Under the pieces are notes generated by a model, which did no database searches, had not been told where the DNA came from, and was given only the letters and a program-made list of their open reading frames with translations. Below, piece by piece: positions 8,476 through 17,330 of a stretch of 64,000 bases of DNA; the first letter of the stretch is position 1, and every line of letters begins with the position of its first letter. The stretch comes from VXYL01 sp965199915. Lineage in GTDB: Bacteria > Pseudomonadota > Gammaproteobacteria > Pseudomonadales > Azotimanducaceae. The stretch covers positions 3,100,001-3,164,000 of the forward strand of contig OZ241348.1 in assembly GCA_965199915.1 (NCBI GenBank), written 5' to 3'. The translations under genes were made by a program, and so were the position numbers.

Positions 8476-9950
8476 CACCGTATCACGGTATGCACGGCGT
8501 CCAGCAAGGTGAGGTAGCCCCGTTTTTCCTGCGCCTCGTCAAACCACTCCGCGCAGGCGTCCGGCGGATACACTCCACCCAAAGCGCCAAAGTGATCCTG
8601 CACCACGAACTCGGGAGCGTCCGCGAACGCCACGTTGGAGGACAAGAGCGCCCCGTGGTCGCCAAACACCAGCAAAATCGCATCCGGATCGTGTTCGTCC
8701 AGCTGCGCCAGCAATTTCGCGAGCAATCCAGCTGCGTCCGCGCTACCGCGCCGATAGTGTGCGCGGAAGCCCCTGAGCTGCTCTTCGTCGCTGTATTGGA
8801 AGGAGCGGGATGGGTGGCCGGGAGCATAGACGTACGCCATCGCGAACTGCGGGCCATCGCGTAAAGACGCACGGGCGACGCGATCGATGACACGCCTCCG
8901 ATTCTCCGATTTCCTGTATTCAAAGCTCTCGTCCTCAACTATCAGACAGTAACCCCAGAAAGAAATGGCGTACACGCGATCGTCGAGCAGGTCGCAGACC
9001 GTGCGGCCCGTGCCTGCCAAGTGATGGTCCACATAGGGGCCCTTTGACTTGCCGAATAGCTCGGTCTCGTAAGCCGTGGACGTCTCATAGCCGTTTTTCT
9101 TGAGAATGCCGAGCAACGGGCTGGAGGACTGTCCCGCAAAGAGCCTCGGTACGGCGTAGTCGCCCGTCTTCGCGCTGAGTTCCCGTATCATCGTGACGTA
9201 CGCGCGCTCGTCCAACGCGAACGGTAGTTGCAACGAATGCGTCGTGTAGAGGGCGTTGACGAAAAAGTTCTCGAAGCGGCGGAAGCGGACTTCGAAGAGG
9301 TCGTGAAACGGCGTTGATTCCAACCCCATGTACTTGCGCAGCAAGGTGCGCGGCGCCATCCCGTCGAAAGACACGAAATAGATGTTCGGCCGCCGCACGA
9401 AGGTCACGTCGCGGAGGTTCGACCTGTCGCCCGTGACAACCACGGCCTGGTGCCCATCCGCCTTGAGCCACAACTCCGCCGTGTACATGCCGACCGCCAA
9501 CGAGCCCAAGGCGGCCAGCGCCATTCCGACGCTCGGCGAACGGTCGATCGCCCCGAACGCCACGAACAGCGCGAAGCCGGCGCTCCCAAGCAGCGCCCAC
9601 AAGAGCACCGGGCTGGACAGGATCAGGTCCGTGTGAACGGCATACGAGCAGGCGATGCCTACGACAGCGAGAAGGGCGAGCAGAGCGTTTGCCGCCCAAG
9701 GCGCGAACCGACCAGCCCCGGCAAGCAGCGCCCCGCCGTTCACCGCTCCGCCAAGCGTCAAGATGCCGAGGAGGTCGGAATCCGAGAACGCCCCGGGCGA
9801 CGCGGCGTATGTGGTGCTGAATGAAAGCGCCAGCAGCGAGAACACGACGACCACTTTGGCGCCTGCCACCAAGACGCGAGGGATGGCGCGAGACCCCTGC
9901 ATCCGAGCGCGCGTAGGCGGTGCGCGCTGGCGGCTTCCGTCCACGATCAT
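8358..9950 (-). CDS. Membrane-anchored sulfatase-like (alkaline phosphatase superfamily) protein
   Basis: A 530-residue protein with several N-terminal membrane segments (about residues 28-180) and a periplasmic catalytic domain. NIYFVSFDGMAPRTLL resembles the first metal-binding strand of sulfatases and LTA synthases, NALYTTHSLQLP is a plausible nucleophile loop, and LLVFGDHGALLSSN is the conserved GDHG motif. It probably hydrolyses or transfers a sulfate, phosphate or phospho-glycol group; the substrate is unknown. ATG 9950 overlaps the livG stop (ATGA). A paralogue lies at 21702-23279 (about 60% identical by eye), and the 3' end is duplicated at 10860-11000. It sits as an insertion between livG and livF. 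Confidence 0.75.
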   Translation of the reverse strand: MIVDGSRQRAPPTRARMQGSRAIPRVLVAGAKVVVVFSLLALSFSTTYAASPGAFSDSDLLGILTLGGAVNGGALLAGAGRFAPWAANALLALLAVVGIACSYAVHTDLILSSPVLLWALLGSAGFALFVAFGAIDRSPSVGMALAALGSLAVGMYTAELWLKADGHQAVVVTGDRSNLRDVTFVRRPNIYFVSFDGMAPRTLLRKYMGLESTPFHDLFEVRFRRFENFFVNALYTTHSLQLPFALDERAYVTMIRELSAKTGDYAVPRLFAGQSSSPLLGILKKNGYETSTAYETELFGKSKGPYVDHHLAGTGRTVCDLLDDRVYAISFWGYCLIVEDESFEYRKSENRRRVIDRVARASLRDGPQFAMAYVYAPGHPSRSFQYSDEEQLRGFRAHYRRGSADAAGLLAKLLAQLDEHDPDAILLVFGDHGALLSSNVAFADAPEFVVQDHFGALGGVYPPDACAEWFDEAQEKRGYLTLLDAVHTVIRCLSGGESALRAPPEDYYLGGWNGVVPDGHRRTYKEFLYE

Positions 9951-10753
9951 TGCGTACTCGGTCCCGCCGCGTCGTCGTTGTCGCCGAGATAGGCGCGCAA
10001 CACCTGCGGATGTTTCTGGATCTCCGCCGGCGCGCCAGTGGCGAGCACCGCGCCGTCCGCCATCGCCAGCACGCGGTGGGAAATTGCGGCCACCAAGTTC
10101 ATGTCGTGTTCCACCATGGCGATCGTGACGCCCATGTCCGCCACGACATCCTCGATCCAAAACGCCAGATCCTCGGTTTCTTCCGGGTTCAGGCCCGACG
10201 ACGGCTCGTCGAGCAGCAGCAGGCGCGGTTCCGCGCATAGCGCCCGTCCAATTTCCACCAGCTTGCGCGCGCCGTGGGGAAGCGCACCGACCGCGGCGTA
10301 ACGGTGGCCTTGCAGATGCAGGAGATCGATCACCTCCTCCACCTTCTCGCGGAACGCGACCTCTTGGCGTCGGGCCTTCGGCAGGAACAACAGGTCGGTG
10401 AGCGCATTCGTCTTGCGATGCACATGGCGGCCGATGAGCAGATTGTCGAGCACCGATTCGCGGTCGAAGAGCTCGGTGTTCTGAAACGTGCGCGCGATGC
10501 CGAGCTCCGCCACATGGTGCGCCGGGGTGCGCGTCATGTCCTCGCCGGCGAACCGCATCGCGCCGGCGTCCGCATCGTAAAAGCGGCTGACGAGATTGAA
10601 CACGGTGGTCTTGCCGGCGCCGTTCGGCCCGATGATGCTGAACACCTCGCCTTCGCGTATCTCGAAAGACACGTCGCGCACGGCGCGCACGCCGCCGAAA
10701 CTGATGGCAAGACCGTTGGCCTCGAACAGCGGGTTGACGCTCGTGTTGCTCAA
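9947..10753 (-). CDS. livG: Branched-chain amino-acid ABC transporter ATPase LivG
   Basis: A 268-residue ABC ATPase of the LivG type. Walker A IIGPNGAGKTT, LivG-specific GIARTFQNTELFDRESVLDNLLIGRH, a degenerate ABC signature LPHGARKLVEIGRAL, Walker B LLLLDEPSSGLNPEE and switch VEHDMNLV. TTG at 10753 aligns with the usual family start; the open frame runs upstream to 10882 but that stretch is low-complexity and unlike LivG. The ~100 bp ahead of it abut the duplicated sulfatase 3' fragment, so the original livM-livG junction is lost. The stop overlaps the sulfatase-like start. Confidence 0.9.
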   Translation of the reverse strand: MSNTSVNPLFEANGLAISFGGVRAVRDVSFEIREGEVFSIIGPNGAGKTTVFNLVSRFYDADAGAMRFAGEDMTRTPAHHVAELGIARTFQNTELFDRESVLDNLLIGRHVHRKTNALTDLLFLPKARRQEVAFREKVEEVIDLLHLQGHRYAAVGALPHGARKLVEIGRALCAEPRLLLLDEPSSGLNPEETEDLAFWIEDVVADMGVTIAMVEHDMNLVAAISHRVLAMADGAVLATGAPAEIQKHPQVLRAYLGDNDDAAGPSTQ

Positions 10754-10859
10754 CGCATCCTCTCCGGGCGACAGCGCGTGGGCAGGCGCGACGCCTCGTT
10801 CTCCCGCCAAACCACTGGAGAACTGCCAACGCCACGCCGGCGGCCACGCCAACGAGCGA

Positions 10860-11000
10860 GCAGGCAGAGATCCGGCCAGCAAACGCTACTCATACAGGAA
10901 CTCCTTGTATGTCCTTCTGTGACCATCCGGCACCACGCCGTTCCATCCGCCGAGGTAATGGTCCTCCGGAGGCGCGCGCAAATGCCGATTCGCCCGCTCG
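10860..11000. repeat. Repeat copy 2: sulfatase 3' end fragment
   Basis: Near-identical to 8330-8475. It carries the C-terminal codons of the sulfatase-like gene and its downstream flank but not the rest of the gene, and lies upstream of livG. Together with the livG tail copy at 8239 it outlines the rearrangement of this operon. Confidence 0.85.
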
Positions 11001-11068
11001 TCCAGCACCCGTTCCAGAACCAGAAACTTCCCAAGTATCGACTGCGTGACGGCGTCTTCCATGCCCAT
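10886..11068 (-). CDS. 60-residue chimeric small protein
   Basis: A short frame with ATG 11068 preceded by an excellent AAGGAGG ribosome-binding site. The first ~29 residues (MGMEDAVTQSILGKFLVLER...) are not found elsewhere in the window. The last ~31 match the C-terminal tail of the sulfatase-like protein (LGGWNGVVPDGHRRTYKEFL). It may be a real small gene made by fusion to the duplicated tail, or the 5' and 3' ends of a paralogue that lost its middle. The strong RBS argues that it is, or recently was, translated. The tail GWxGVVPDGH is also kept in the second paralogue at 21702, so it matters to that family. Function unknown. Confidence 0.5.
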   Translation of the reverse strand: MGMEDAVTQSILGKFLVLERVLDERANRHLRAPPEDHYLGGWNGVVPDGHRRTYKEFLYE

Positions 11069-11111
11069 CGAGCCTCCTTGCCGAAGACCTCCATCGTAGC
11101 AGCTATTTCGA

Positions 11112-11135
11112 GCGAGACGCCTAAGGGCGTCTCGC
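11112..11135. terminator. 10-bp perfect inverted repeat
   Basis: GCGAGACGCC, TAAG loop, GGCGTCTCGC, in the 115-bp gap between the divergent small gene and the FnIII/LRR gene. A T-rich stretch (CCCTTTTTGTG) follows 35 bp later. It could be a terminator left by the insertion or an operator for the divergent genes. Confidence 0.4.
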
Positions 11136-11183
11136 GGTGTCTCGCTCTAACACAACACCTAACGCCCTTTTTGTGCTAGCGTC

Positions 11184-14100
11184 ATGGCCATCAAGAACAC
11201 GAGAGTGGTGCAAGAGTGGTGGTGGCGATGGGGTCGAGACGTTGCTGTGCGCAGGGAACGGGCACCCGTTCGCGCACGCGGCGCACGCGTAAAGCGGAGT
11301 GGGTTCGGCCCCCTGCGGTCGGTCGTCTTGTTGCTTGCGTGCTTGCCGATTTCGGTTGGGGCGTTGGGGGCTGGCGCGCCGACCACTTTTCCCGCAAATC
11401 TCCGCGCCGTCGTCGGAGACGGCCAGTTGACGTTCCAATGGGACGGGGTGACCGACGCCACCGGCTACCGCTACCGTCTGAAGGCGGACTCCGCGGCATG
11501 GGGGCAGTGGACTGCGGTCGCCGGCGCGGGCACGAGCCACACGGCGGCGAACCTGAACAACGGGACCACCTACTGGTTCAAGGTTCGGGCCGTGAACGGC
11601 GGCAGGAAAGGCCCGGTGTGCCCCGCTGTCTCGGCGACGCCGACGTCCGGATCCGGAGACGAGGGACCCGAGGAGGATGTGGAAGGAGCGCCGTCCGCTT
11701 CGCCAGCGAACCTGCGCGTCTCGTCCGTCGGAGACTTCCACCTGACGTTCGCGTGGGACGCGGTGGCGAACGCGACCGGCTACCGCTACCGCATCAGAGC
11801 GGACTCCGGCGCGTGGGGGGACTGGACGCGCACGGCCGGCGGCGGAACCAGCCACACCGCCGAGGGCCTGGTCAGCGGCACCACCTACTGGTTCAAGGTG
11901 CGCGCCGAGAACGGCGCCCGGACCGGGCCGTCGTGCCCGGCCGTCTCGGCCGCGACCACCGGCGAGGCCGAGAACGAGGAGGACGCGGCGGGCGCGCCGG
12001 CCGACTCCCCCGCGAACCTGCGCGTCTCGGACGCCGGAGACTTCCACCTGACGTTCGCGTGGGACGTGGTGGCGGACGCGACCGGCTACCGGTACCGCAT
12101 CAGAACCGACTCGGGGCAGTGGGGGGATTGGACGCCCACCGCCGGCGGCGGCGCCAGCCACACCGCCGAGGGGCTGGCCAGCGGCACCACCTATGTGGCG
12201 CGCTACGAGGTGCGGCGCGGCGTGGGCGAATCACCGGTCTTCGGTTCTTGGCGCGCGATCACCGGCGCGCGGCGGGAAGTCGTGGACACCGGCAAAATGC
12301 GCCACACGGTTGGCGGTTTGGCGAATGGTCTTCTCCACACGTTCGAGATCCGCGCGATCGGCATCGATGGCGCGGGGCCGGCCGCCCGGTCGCAGGCTTT
12401 TCTCGCGGACAGTCCCGATACGCCGGTGGCCATCGAGGACGTTCGACTGAGCTCTGCCATCGCGCGGACGTTGGGCAAGACCGCGCCGGCCGGCCAGCCA
12501 CCCCCGGCAGCTGCGCCAACCGGCACCACTTTCGACCCAGTCACCATCACGCAAGGCGAGATGGCGACGCTAACCCACCTCGATCTGCACGCGACGAACA
12601 TCGCGAACTTGGCGGGCTTGAATTACGCCTCCAATCTCCAATCGCTGCTGCTGCACGGAAACCGCGTCTCCAACTTGGAACCGATCGTCGGCTTGCAGTT
12701 CCTGGCCTCGCTGGACCTCGGCGCCAACAGCCTGTCGGACATTTCTGCGCTTGCCCACATGCCGGCGCTGGAGAGGCTCTGGCTCAACGACAACGCCATC
12801 GCCGACATCTCGCCCTTGGTGGCGAACGCCGGGCTGGGCGAAGGCGACATCCGCCCGCACGGGAGCAGCGACTATGTGGACTTGCGCGGCAACCCCTTGA
12901 ACAGCCGCGCCATTGCCGAACACGCTCCGCTGCTGCGCGAGCGAGGCGCTGCCGTGCTCTTGGACGACGGCGCGCATCTGGTGCCGTTCTTCGTGCCCGC
13001 GGGCGACCATCGGCGCCAGAGCTTCGCCCGCATCGTCAATCCGTCGGACCAAGACGGCGAAGTCACCGTGACGGCCGTTGACGTTCAAGGTCGCCGCTTT
13101 GGGCCGGTGACATTGCCCGTTGGCCCGCGCCGGGCCGTCCACTTCAACTCGGACGATCTGGAATTCGGCAACGCCGCCAAGGGCATGGCGCATGGCGTTG
13201 GCGTCGGAGAAGGGGATTGGCGGTTGGAACTGCGTTCGTCGTTGCCGGTGGACGTGTTCGCCTACATGCGCGCCGCCGACGGCGTGGTGACTGGCATGAC
13301 CGCCTTGGCGCCGGAGGAGTACGCGCAACACCGCATCGCCATGTTCAACCCCGGCAGCAACGGCAACCAGGCGAGCAGTTTGCGGGTGATCAATCCGGCC
13401 GGAAAAGAGGCGCGCGTCCTGATCGAAGGCGTGGACGACCGCGGCACCTCCAACAGCGTGCCGTTGACGGTGCCGGCGGGCGGCACCCGCGAGTTCACGG
13501 CCGCGGCGCTTGAGGAAGACGGCTTGGGCGATGGGGCGGGCAAGTGGCGGATCACGGCGACTTCCTACGATGGCGTGCAAATCGTCCACATGCTCGACAG
13601 CCCCGCCGGCCACCGGGCGAACCTGTCCGCGGCGCCTGTGGGCGACGATGGCAATGTCCAACATCTGCCGCTGTTGCCGGCCGAGGCTTCCTCCATCGAA
13701 AGAGAGAGCTTCGTTCGCGTCGTAAACAACTCTCCACGCGCCGGCGCCGTTCGCATTTGGGCGATCGACGCCGACGGGATTTCACAAGCGGCGGGGATGT
13801 TGGCGTTGAACGCACGCGGCACCGCGCATTTCAACTCCCGCGACCTTGAAGGCGGCAACGCCGCGAAAGGGTTGACCGGAGTGGTCGCCGGGCGCGGCGA
13901 TTGGCGACTGGAGCTGCGCTCGGACTTGGCGATCGGCGTTTACAGCTACACGCGCGCTGCGGACGGCTTCCTGACCAGCATCCACGAACGAGCGCCCGTC
14001 ACTGAAACCGGGGCGCACCGCGTGGTGTACTTCAACCCGGCGGGCAACATGCGCCAAGCGAGCCGACTGCGCGTGGTCAACACCAGCACCAAGGCCGCCA

Positions 14101-14348
14101 ACGTGCGCATCACTGGCGTCGACGATGCCGGCGCCGCGGCCGCCGCCGCGGTGCGGTTGACGATTCCCGCCCACACCACGCGCGAGTTGACCGCCCAAGA
14201 TCTGGAAACAGGCGCGGCCGAAGGCGTCGCCGGCGCGTTGGGTGAAGGTTCCGGCAAGTGGCGGTTGTTGGTGGAGTCCAACAACGAGTTGGCGGTGATG
14301 AGTCTGCTGGAAGACGACATCGGGCACCTGACCAACCTCTCGCGGTGA
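11184..14348 (+). CDS. Secreted FnIII/LRR surface protein
   Basis: A 1054-residue exported protein. A hydrophobic signal segment (SVVLLLACLPISVGALG) lies at about residues 46-62 after a long basic leader. Three fibronectin-III-like repeats follow (about 68-150, 172-255, 275-345), each with ANLRV...TF.WD...ATGYRYRI and SGTTYWFKVRA, then a diverged fourth. Leucine-rich repeats occupy about 450-575 (LTHLDLHATNI, LQSLLLHGNRVSNL, LASLDLGANSLSDI). The C-terminal half is two tandem ~220-residue units with AVHFNSxDLExGNAAKG, GDWRLELRS and a GHLTNLS-type end. No anchor motif is seen. It probably mediates protein or host contact. It lies opposite to and inside the liv operon, between livM and livG. Confidence 0.82.
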   Translation: MAIKNTRVVQEWWWRWGRDVAVRRERAPVRARGARVKRSGFGPLRSVVLLLACLPISVGALGAGAPTTFPANLRAVVGDGQLTFQWDGVTDATGYRYRLKADSAAWGQWTAVAGAGTSHTAANLNNGTTYWFKVRAVNGGRKGPVCPAVSATPTSGSGDEGPEEDVEGAPSASPANLRVSSVGDFHLTFAWDAVANATGYRYRIRADSGAWGDWTRTAGGGTSHTAEGLVSGTTYWFKVRAENGARTGPSCPAVSAATTGEAENEEDAAGAPADSPANLRVSDAGDFHLTFAWDVVADATGYRYRIRTDSGQWGDWTPTAGGGASHTAEGLASGTTYVARYEVRRGVGESPVFGSWRAITGARREVVDTGKMRHTVGGLANGLLHTFEIRAIGIDGAGPAARSQAFLADSPDTPVAIEDVRLSSAIARTLGKTAPAGQPPPAAAPTGTTFDPVTITQGEMATLTHLDLHATNIANLAGLNYASNLQSLLLHGNRVSNLEPIVGLQFLASLDLGANSLSDISALAHMPALERLWLNDNAIADISPLVANAGLGEGDIRPHGSSDYVDLRGNPLNSRAIAEHAPLLRERGAAVLLDDGAHLVPFFVPAGDHRRQSFARIVNPSDQDGEVTVTAVDVQGRRFGPVTLPVGPRRAVHFNSDDLEFGNAAKGMAHGVGVGEGDWRLELRSSLPVDVFAYMRAADGVVTGMTALAPEEYAQHRIAMFNPGSNGNQASSLRVINPAGKEARVLIEGVDDRGTSNSVPLTVPAGGTREFTAAALEEDGLGDGAGKWRITATSYDGVQIVHMLDSPAGHRANLSAAPVGDDGNVQHLPLLPAEASSIERESFVRVVNNSPRAGAVRIWAIDADGISQAAGMLALNARGTAHFNSRDLEGGNAAKGLTGVVAGRGDWRLELRSDLAIGVYSYTRAADGFLTSIHERAPVTETGAHRVVYFNPAGNMRQASRLRVVNTSTKAANVRITGVDDAGAAAAAAVRLTIPAHTTRELTAQDLETGAAEGVAGALGEGSGKWRLLVESNNELAVMSLLEDDIGHLTNLSR

Positions 14349-14397
14349 AATGCAGCGGCCCAGTACCGCGGCTCGGCAAGATCACGACCCAAGCGCA

Positions 14398-14436
14398 GAG
14401 TTTGCGAAGCAAACTCCAACGCGCCCGACAGGGCGC
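14398..14436. terminator. Double inverted repeat between convergent genes
   Basis: GAGTTTGC, GAA, GCAAACTC (14398-14416), then GCGCCC, GACA, GGGCGC (14421-14436), between the FnIII/LRR gene and livM, which converge. Same two-part architecture as 568-607. Probably a bidirectional terminator or REP-like element. Confidence 0.55.
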
Positions 14437-14439
14437 GCC

Positions 14440-15519
14440 TCAGCGCACCCGCTCCGTGCGCAGATAGGACTTCTGCCGCTTGTAGGTCGCCTTGCGGTAC
14501 AACGGAAACTCGTTGAACCAAGCGCGGATCTTCAGCCAACGCCCGTAGATGCCGAGCGGCTCGAACACCAGGAACAGCGCGAGTATCGCTCCGTAGGCGC
14601 CCAGTTCCAGACCGGGCACGCGATCGACGCCAACCACCGCCAAGCCGTCGCGCGCCAGCGCCAGCAACTGCGGCAGGAAGACCACGAACAGCGCCCCGAA
14701 AACCACGCCGTGCAGAGAGCCCACGCCGCCCACCACGACGAGCAGCAACAACTGGATAGAAACCTGCACCGTGAACGATTCCGGCGCCAAGTGGCCGTAG
14801 ACATGCGCCATCAATCCGCCCGCCAAACCGGTGAATCCGGCGGAGAAGGCGAACGCCACGGCCTTCGTGCGCGCCAAGTGAACGCCCATGCTCTCGGCGG
14901 ACACTTCCGAATCGCGCACCGCCACGAAGGCGCGGCCGGTGGGGCTGCGCAGGAGATTCGCAGCGCCCCAGAGACCTGCCGCCAACACGGCCAAGCACAA
15001 GTAGTAGAACGCCATGCGGTCGGTGACCGGCACCCCCAGCAACACCGGCTGCGTCACATGCACGCCGCGCACGCCGCCGGTGACGGCATCCCAGCGCTCC
15101 ACCCCGAACGCCACCACGCGCTCGAACGCCAAGGTGGCGACGGCGAGGTACACGCCGGTCATGCGCCGGGCGGAAAGGCCCACCACGGCGCCGGCCATCG
15201 CGGCAAGCAGCGTCGCGGCCGCCAGCGACAACGCAAACGGCACTCCCCGGGCCAGCAGCGCGGCGTGGCCGAACGCGCCGATGGCGAGAAAAGCGGCATG
15301 CCCCAAGCTGACAAGCCCGGTGTAGCCAACTAGCAGCATCACGCCGATGCCGGCGATGCCCCAGATGAACACCATCGCCGCTTCGCCAATGTAGAAGTTG
15401 GTCATCAGCCAGGGCGCAACCACCACTGCCAAGCCAAGCAACGCATACCAAAACCGTTGTCCGTTGTGGCGGAACAGATCCACGTCTTGGGCGTAGCGGG
15501 TTGTCAGGACGAAGCGCAC
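14440..15519 (-). CDS. livM: Branched-chain amino-acid ABC permease LivM
   Basis: A 359-residue inner-membrane permease with 8-10 hydrophobic segments. Family motifs are GYTGLVSLGHAAFLAIGAFGHA, the GVYLAVATLAFERV strand, GRAFVAVRDSEVSAESMGV (the EAA-like cytoplasmic loop contacting the ATPase) and GGVGSLHGVVFGALFV. The start lies 4 bp after livH. In normal operons livG follows directly; here an antiparallel 3.2-kb gene and a sulfatase fragment separate them, so livG needs its own promoter or read-through. Confidence 0.93.
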   Translation of the reverse strand: MRFVLTTRYAQDVDLFRHNGQRFWYALLGLAVVVAPWLMTNFYIGEAAMVFIWGIAGIGVMLLVGYTGLVSLGHAAFLAIGAFGHAALLARGVPFALSLAAATLLAAMAGAVVGLSARRMTGVYLAVATLAFERVVAFGVERWDAVTGGVRGVHVTQPVLLGVPVTDRMAFYYLCLAVLAAGLWGAANLLRSPTGRAFVAVRDSEVSAESMGVHLARTKAVAFAFSAGFTGLAGGLMAHVYGHLAPESFTVQVSIQLLLLVVVGGVGSLHGVVFGALFVVFLPQLLALARDGLAVVGVDRVPGLELGAYGAILALFLVFEPLGIYGRWLKIRAWFNEFPLYRKATYKRQKSYLRTERVR

Positions 15520-15523
15520 GCGC

Positions 15524-16396
15524 TCACACCTTCTTTTTCTGCAGCGACGCGAAAATGCCTTCGGGACGCACGAACAACATGAGCAGCAGGATGAGGAATC
15601 CGGTCACCTCGCCCAAGCCGGCCGGCCCGTAGAAGCCCACGAACTCCTCCGCCACGCCGATGAGCAAGCCGCCCACGATGGCGCCGGGCAAACTGCCGAA
15701 ACCGCCAACGATGGCCGCCGCGAACGCCTTGATGCCCACCAAGCCCATGTTCTGATCGATCAGGTTGATGGGCGCGAGCAGCAACCCCGCCACCGCGGAA
15801 ATCGCCGCCGCCAGGCCCCAGACCAAGGACGTCACGCGCTTCACCGGCACGCCGCTGTAGTAGGCCGCAAGCTGGTTTTGCGACGCCGCCTGCATGGCGA
15901 CGCCGAGCCGGGCGCGACGGAAGAACAACCACAACCCGGCGCAAACCAGCGCTGTGGCGCCGATCACCACCAAACGGTCGTAGGAGAGCACCAGATCGCC
16001 CAGCACCAGCACCTCGCCGGCGTACGGCACGTCCAGCGTCAGCGGGTCGGTTCCCCAGATGTTGACGGCGATGGTGCGCAACACGAAGCCGATGCCGATG
16101 GTGAGCATCAACACCGCGAACGGCGGCTCGCCGATCATCGGCCGCAGCACGCCGCGTTCCAGCGCCATCCCAAAGGCGAACATCGCCACCAGGGTCAGCG
16201 CGAAGCCCGCAACAAACGGCAGTTCCAATCCGTTGACGAACAGGAACGCGACGAACGCCCCCACCATCATCAACTCGCCTTGCGCGAAATTGAGCATTTC
16301 CGTGGCTTTGTAGATCAGCACGAAGCCAAGCGCGATCAAGCCGAACACGCAGCCCTTGGAAAGGCCGCTCACGAGAACCTGCAGGAAGTCGGACAC
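15524..16396 (-). CDS. livH: Branched-chain amino-acid ABC permease LivH
   Basis: A 290-residue permease with about 8 membrane helices. Motifs: GLSKGCVFGLIALGFVLIYKATEMLNFAQGELMMVGA (the classic LivH N-terminus), GVAMQAASQNQLAAYYSGV (ATPase-contact loop) and GFGSLPGAIVGGLLIG. GTG at 16396 or the TTG just before it is the start, 25 bp downstream of the enoyl-CoA hydratase gene on the same strand, so the operon may begin there. Confidence 0.92.
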   Translation of the reverse strand: MSDFLQVLVSGLSKGCVFGLIALGFVLIYKATEMLNFAQGELMMVGAFVAFLFVNGLELPFVAGFALTLVAMFAFGMALERGVLRPMIGEPPFAVLMLTIGIGFVLRTIAVNIWGTDPLTLDVPYAGEVLVLGDLVLSYDRLVVIGATALVCAGLWLFFRRARLGVAMQAASQNQLAAYYSGVPVKRVTSLVWGLAAAISAVAGLLLAPINLIDQNMGLVGIKAFAAAIVGGFGSLPGAIVGGLLIGVAEEFVGFYGPAGLGEVTGFLILLLMLFVRPEGIFASLQKKKV

Positions 16397-16421
16397 CAAG
16401 GTGCTCCGACGGACTTCTAAA

Positions 16422-17330
16422 TTAAGGGTCGCGCAGTCGGCCTTCCTCGTCGCGCAGTTCCGGGCCGTGTACGCGCACGCGCCCGTCGCCGAACTTCGCG
16501 TCGCGGTTGCGCAGCGTCTCGCGCAGGCCGATGCGTCCAACGGATTCGCGGAAACCGAACGCCGCCTTGGCGTTGTGGCCGCGCACGTCGTTCTCCGCGG
16601 CCATTCGCTGCAAAGTGCGCGCGCCCATCAGTTCAAGCCCCATGTTGATGATGCGTTTGTTGGTGGAAAGCAGATCCGGATCGATCTTGCAAAGCCGATC
16701 CGCGAGCTGCTCCACCTCGTATTCCAGATGCTTCTTTGGCACGGCCTTCAACACCAAGCCGATCTCCTGCGCTTCCGCGCCAGTGATGGAATCGCCGGTG
16801 AGCATCAGCCGTTTCGCCCACTGCGGGCCCACGTTGTAGAGCCACATGTTGTTCGGCAGGGCGCCCAAGTCCCGCGCCGGCGGGAAGCCGAACAGCGCAT
16901 CGTCCGCGCAGACGACCATGTCGCAGAGCAACGCCACGTCCGTGCCGCCGGCAAGACAGTAGCCGTGAATTTGCGCGATGGAGGGCTTGTGCATGTCGAA
17001 CAGCGCCATACGGTAACGTTGCGCCCGCTCCAGCTGCCAAGCGTCGTCGTCGATGCCGCGGCCGCCGCGATACTGTTTCTCCGCGGATTGCACCCGCGAA
17101 ACCGGCACGTTGCCATCGGCGCCGGTGAGGTCGTAGCCGGCCGAGAACGCCCGCCCGGCACCGCGCAGAATCACGCAATGCACGGCGGTGTCGTTGTCCG
17201 CCTCCCAAAGCGCCTCGCTCAGTTCGGATTGCAGCTTGAGCGACAGGGCGTTCAGCTTCTCCGGCCGGTTCAGCGTGATGCGGGCGCGACCGTCCGCCAC
17301 TTCGTAAAGAATGCTCTCGAAATCACTCAT
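16422..17330 (-). CDS. Enoyl-CoA hydratase/isomerase (crotonase) family protein
   Basis: A 302-residue crotonase-fold enzyme. RITLNRPEKLNALSLKL, the oxyanion-hole strand VILRGAGRAFSAGYDL and the second oxyanion segment PSIAQIHGYCLAGGTDVALLCDMVV are intact. The usual glutamates at the hydratase active site are not obvious: the place of G.PE..LG is taken by FPPARDLGALP, so it may catalyse isomerisation, decarboxylation or hydrolysis instead of hydration. A C-terminal ~45-residue basic extension is longer than usual. Likely first gene of the liv operon, hinting that the transported compound is processed as a CoA ester. Confidence 0.82.
   Translation of the reverse strand: MSDFESILYEVADGRARITLNRPEKLNALSLKLQSELSEALWEADNDTAVHCVILRGAGRAFSAGYDLTGADGNVPVSRVQSAEKQYRGGRGIDDDAWQLERAQRYRMALFDMHKPSIAQIHGYCLAGGTDVALLCDMVVCADDALFGFPPARDLGALPNNMWLYNVGPQWAKRLMLTGDSITGAEAQEIGLVLKAVPKKHLEYEVEQLADRLCKIDPDLLSTNKRIINMGLELMGARTLQRMAAENDVRGHNAKAAFGFRESVGRIGLRETLRNRDAKFGDGRVRVHGPELRDEEGRLRDP

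Noticed and set aside
10754..10882. N-terminal extension of LivG
   Set aside because: The added residues are unlike any LivG and abut a duplicated sulfatase fragment; TTG 10753 fits the family.
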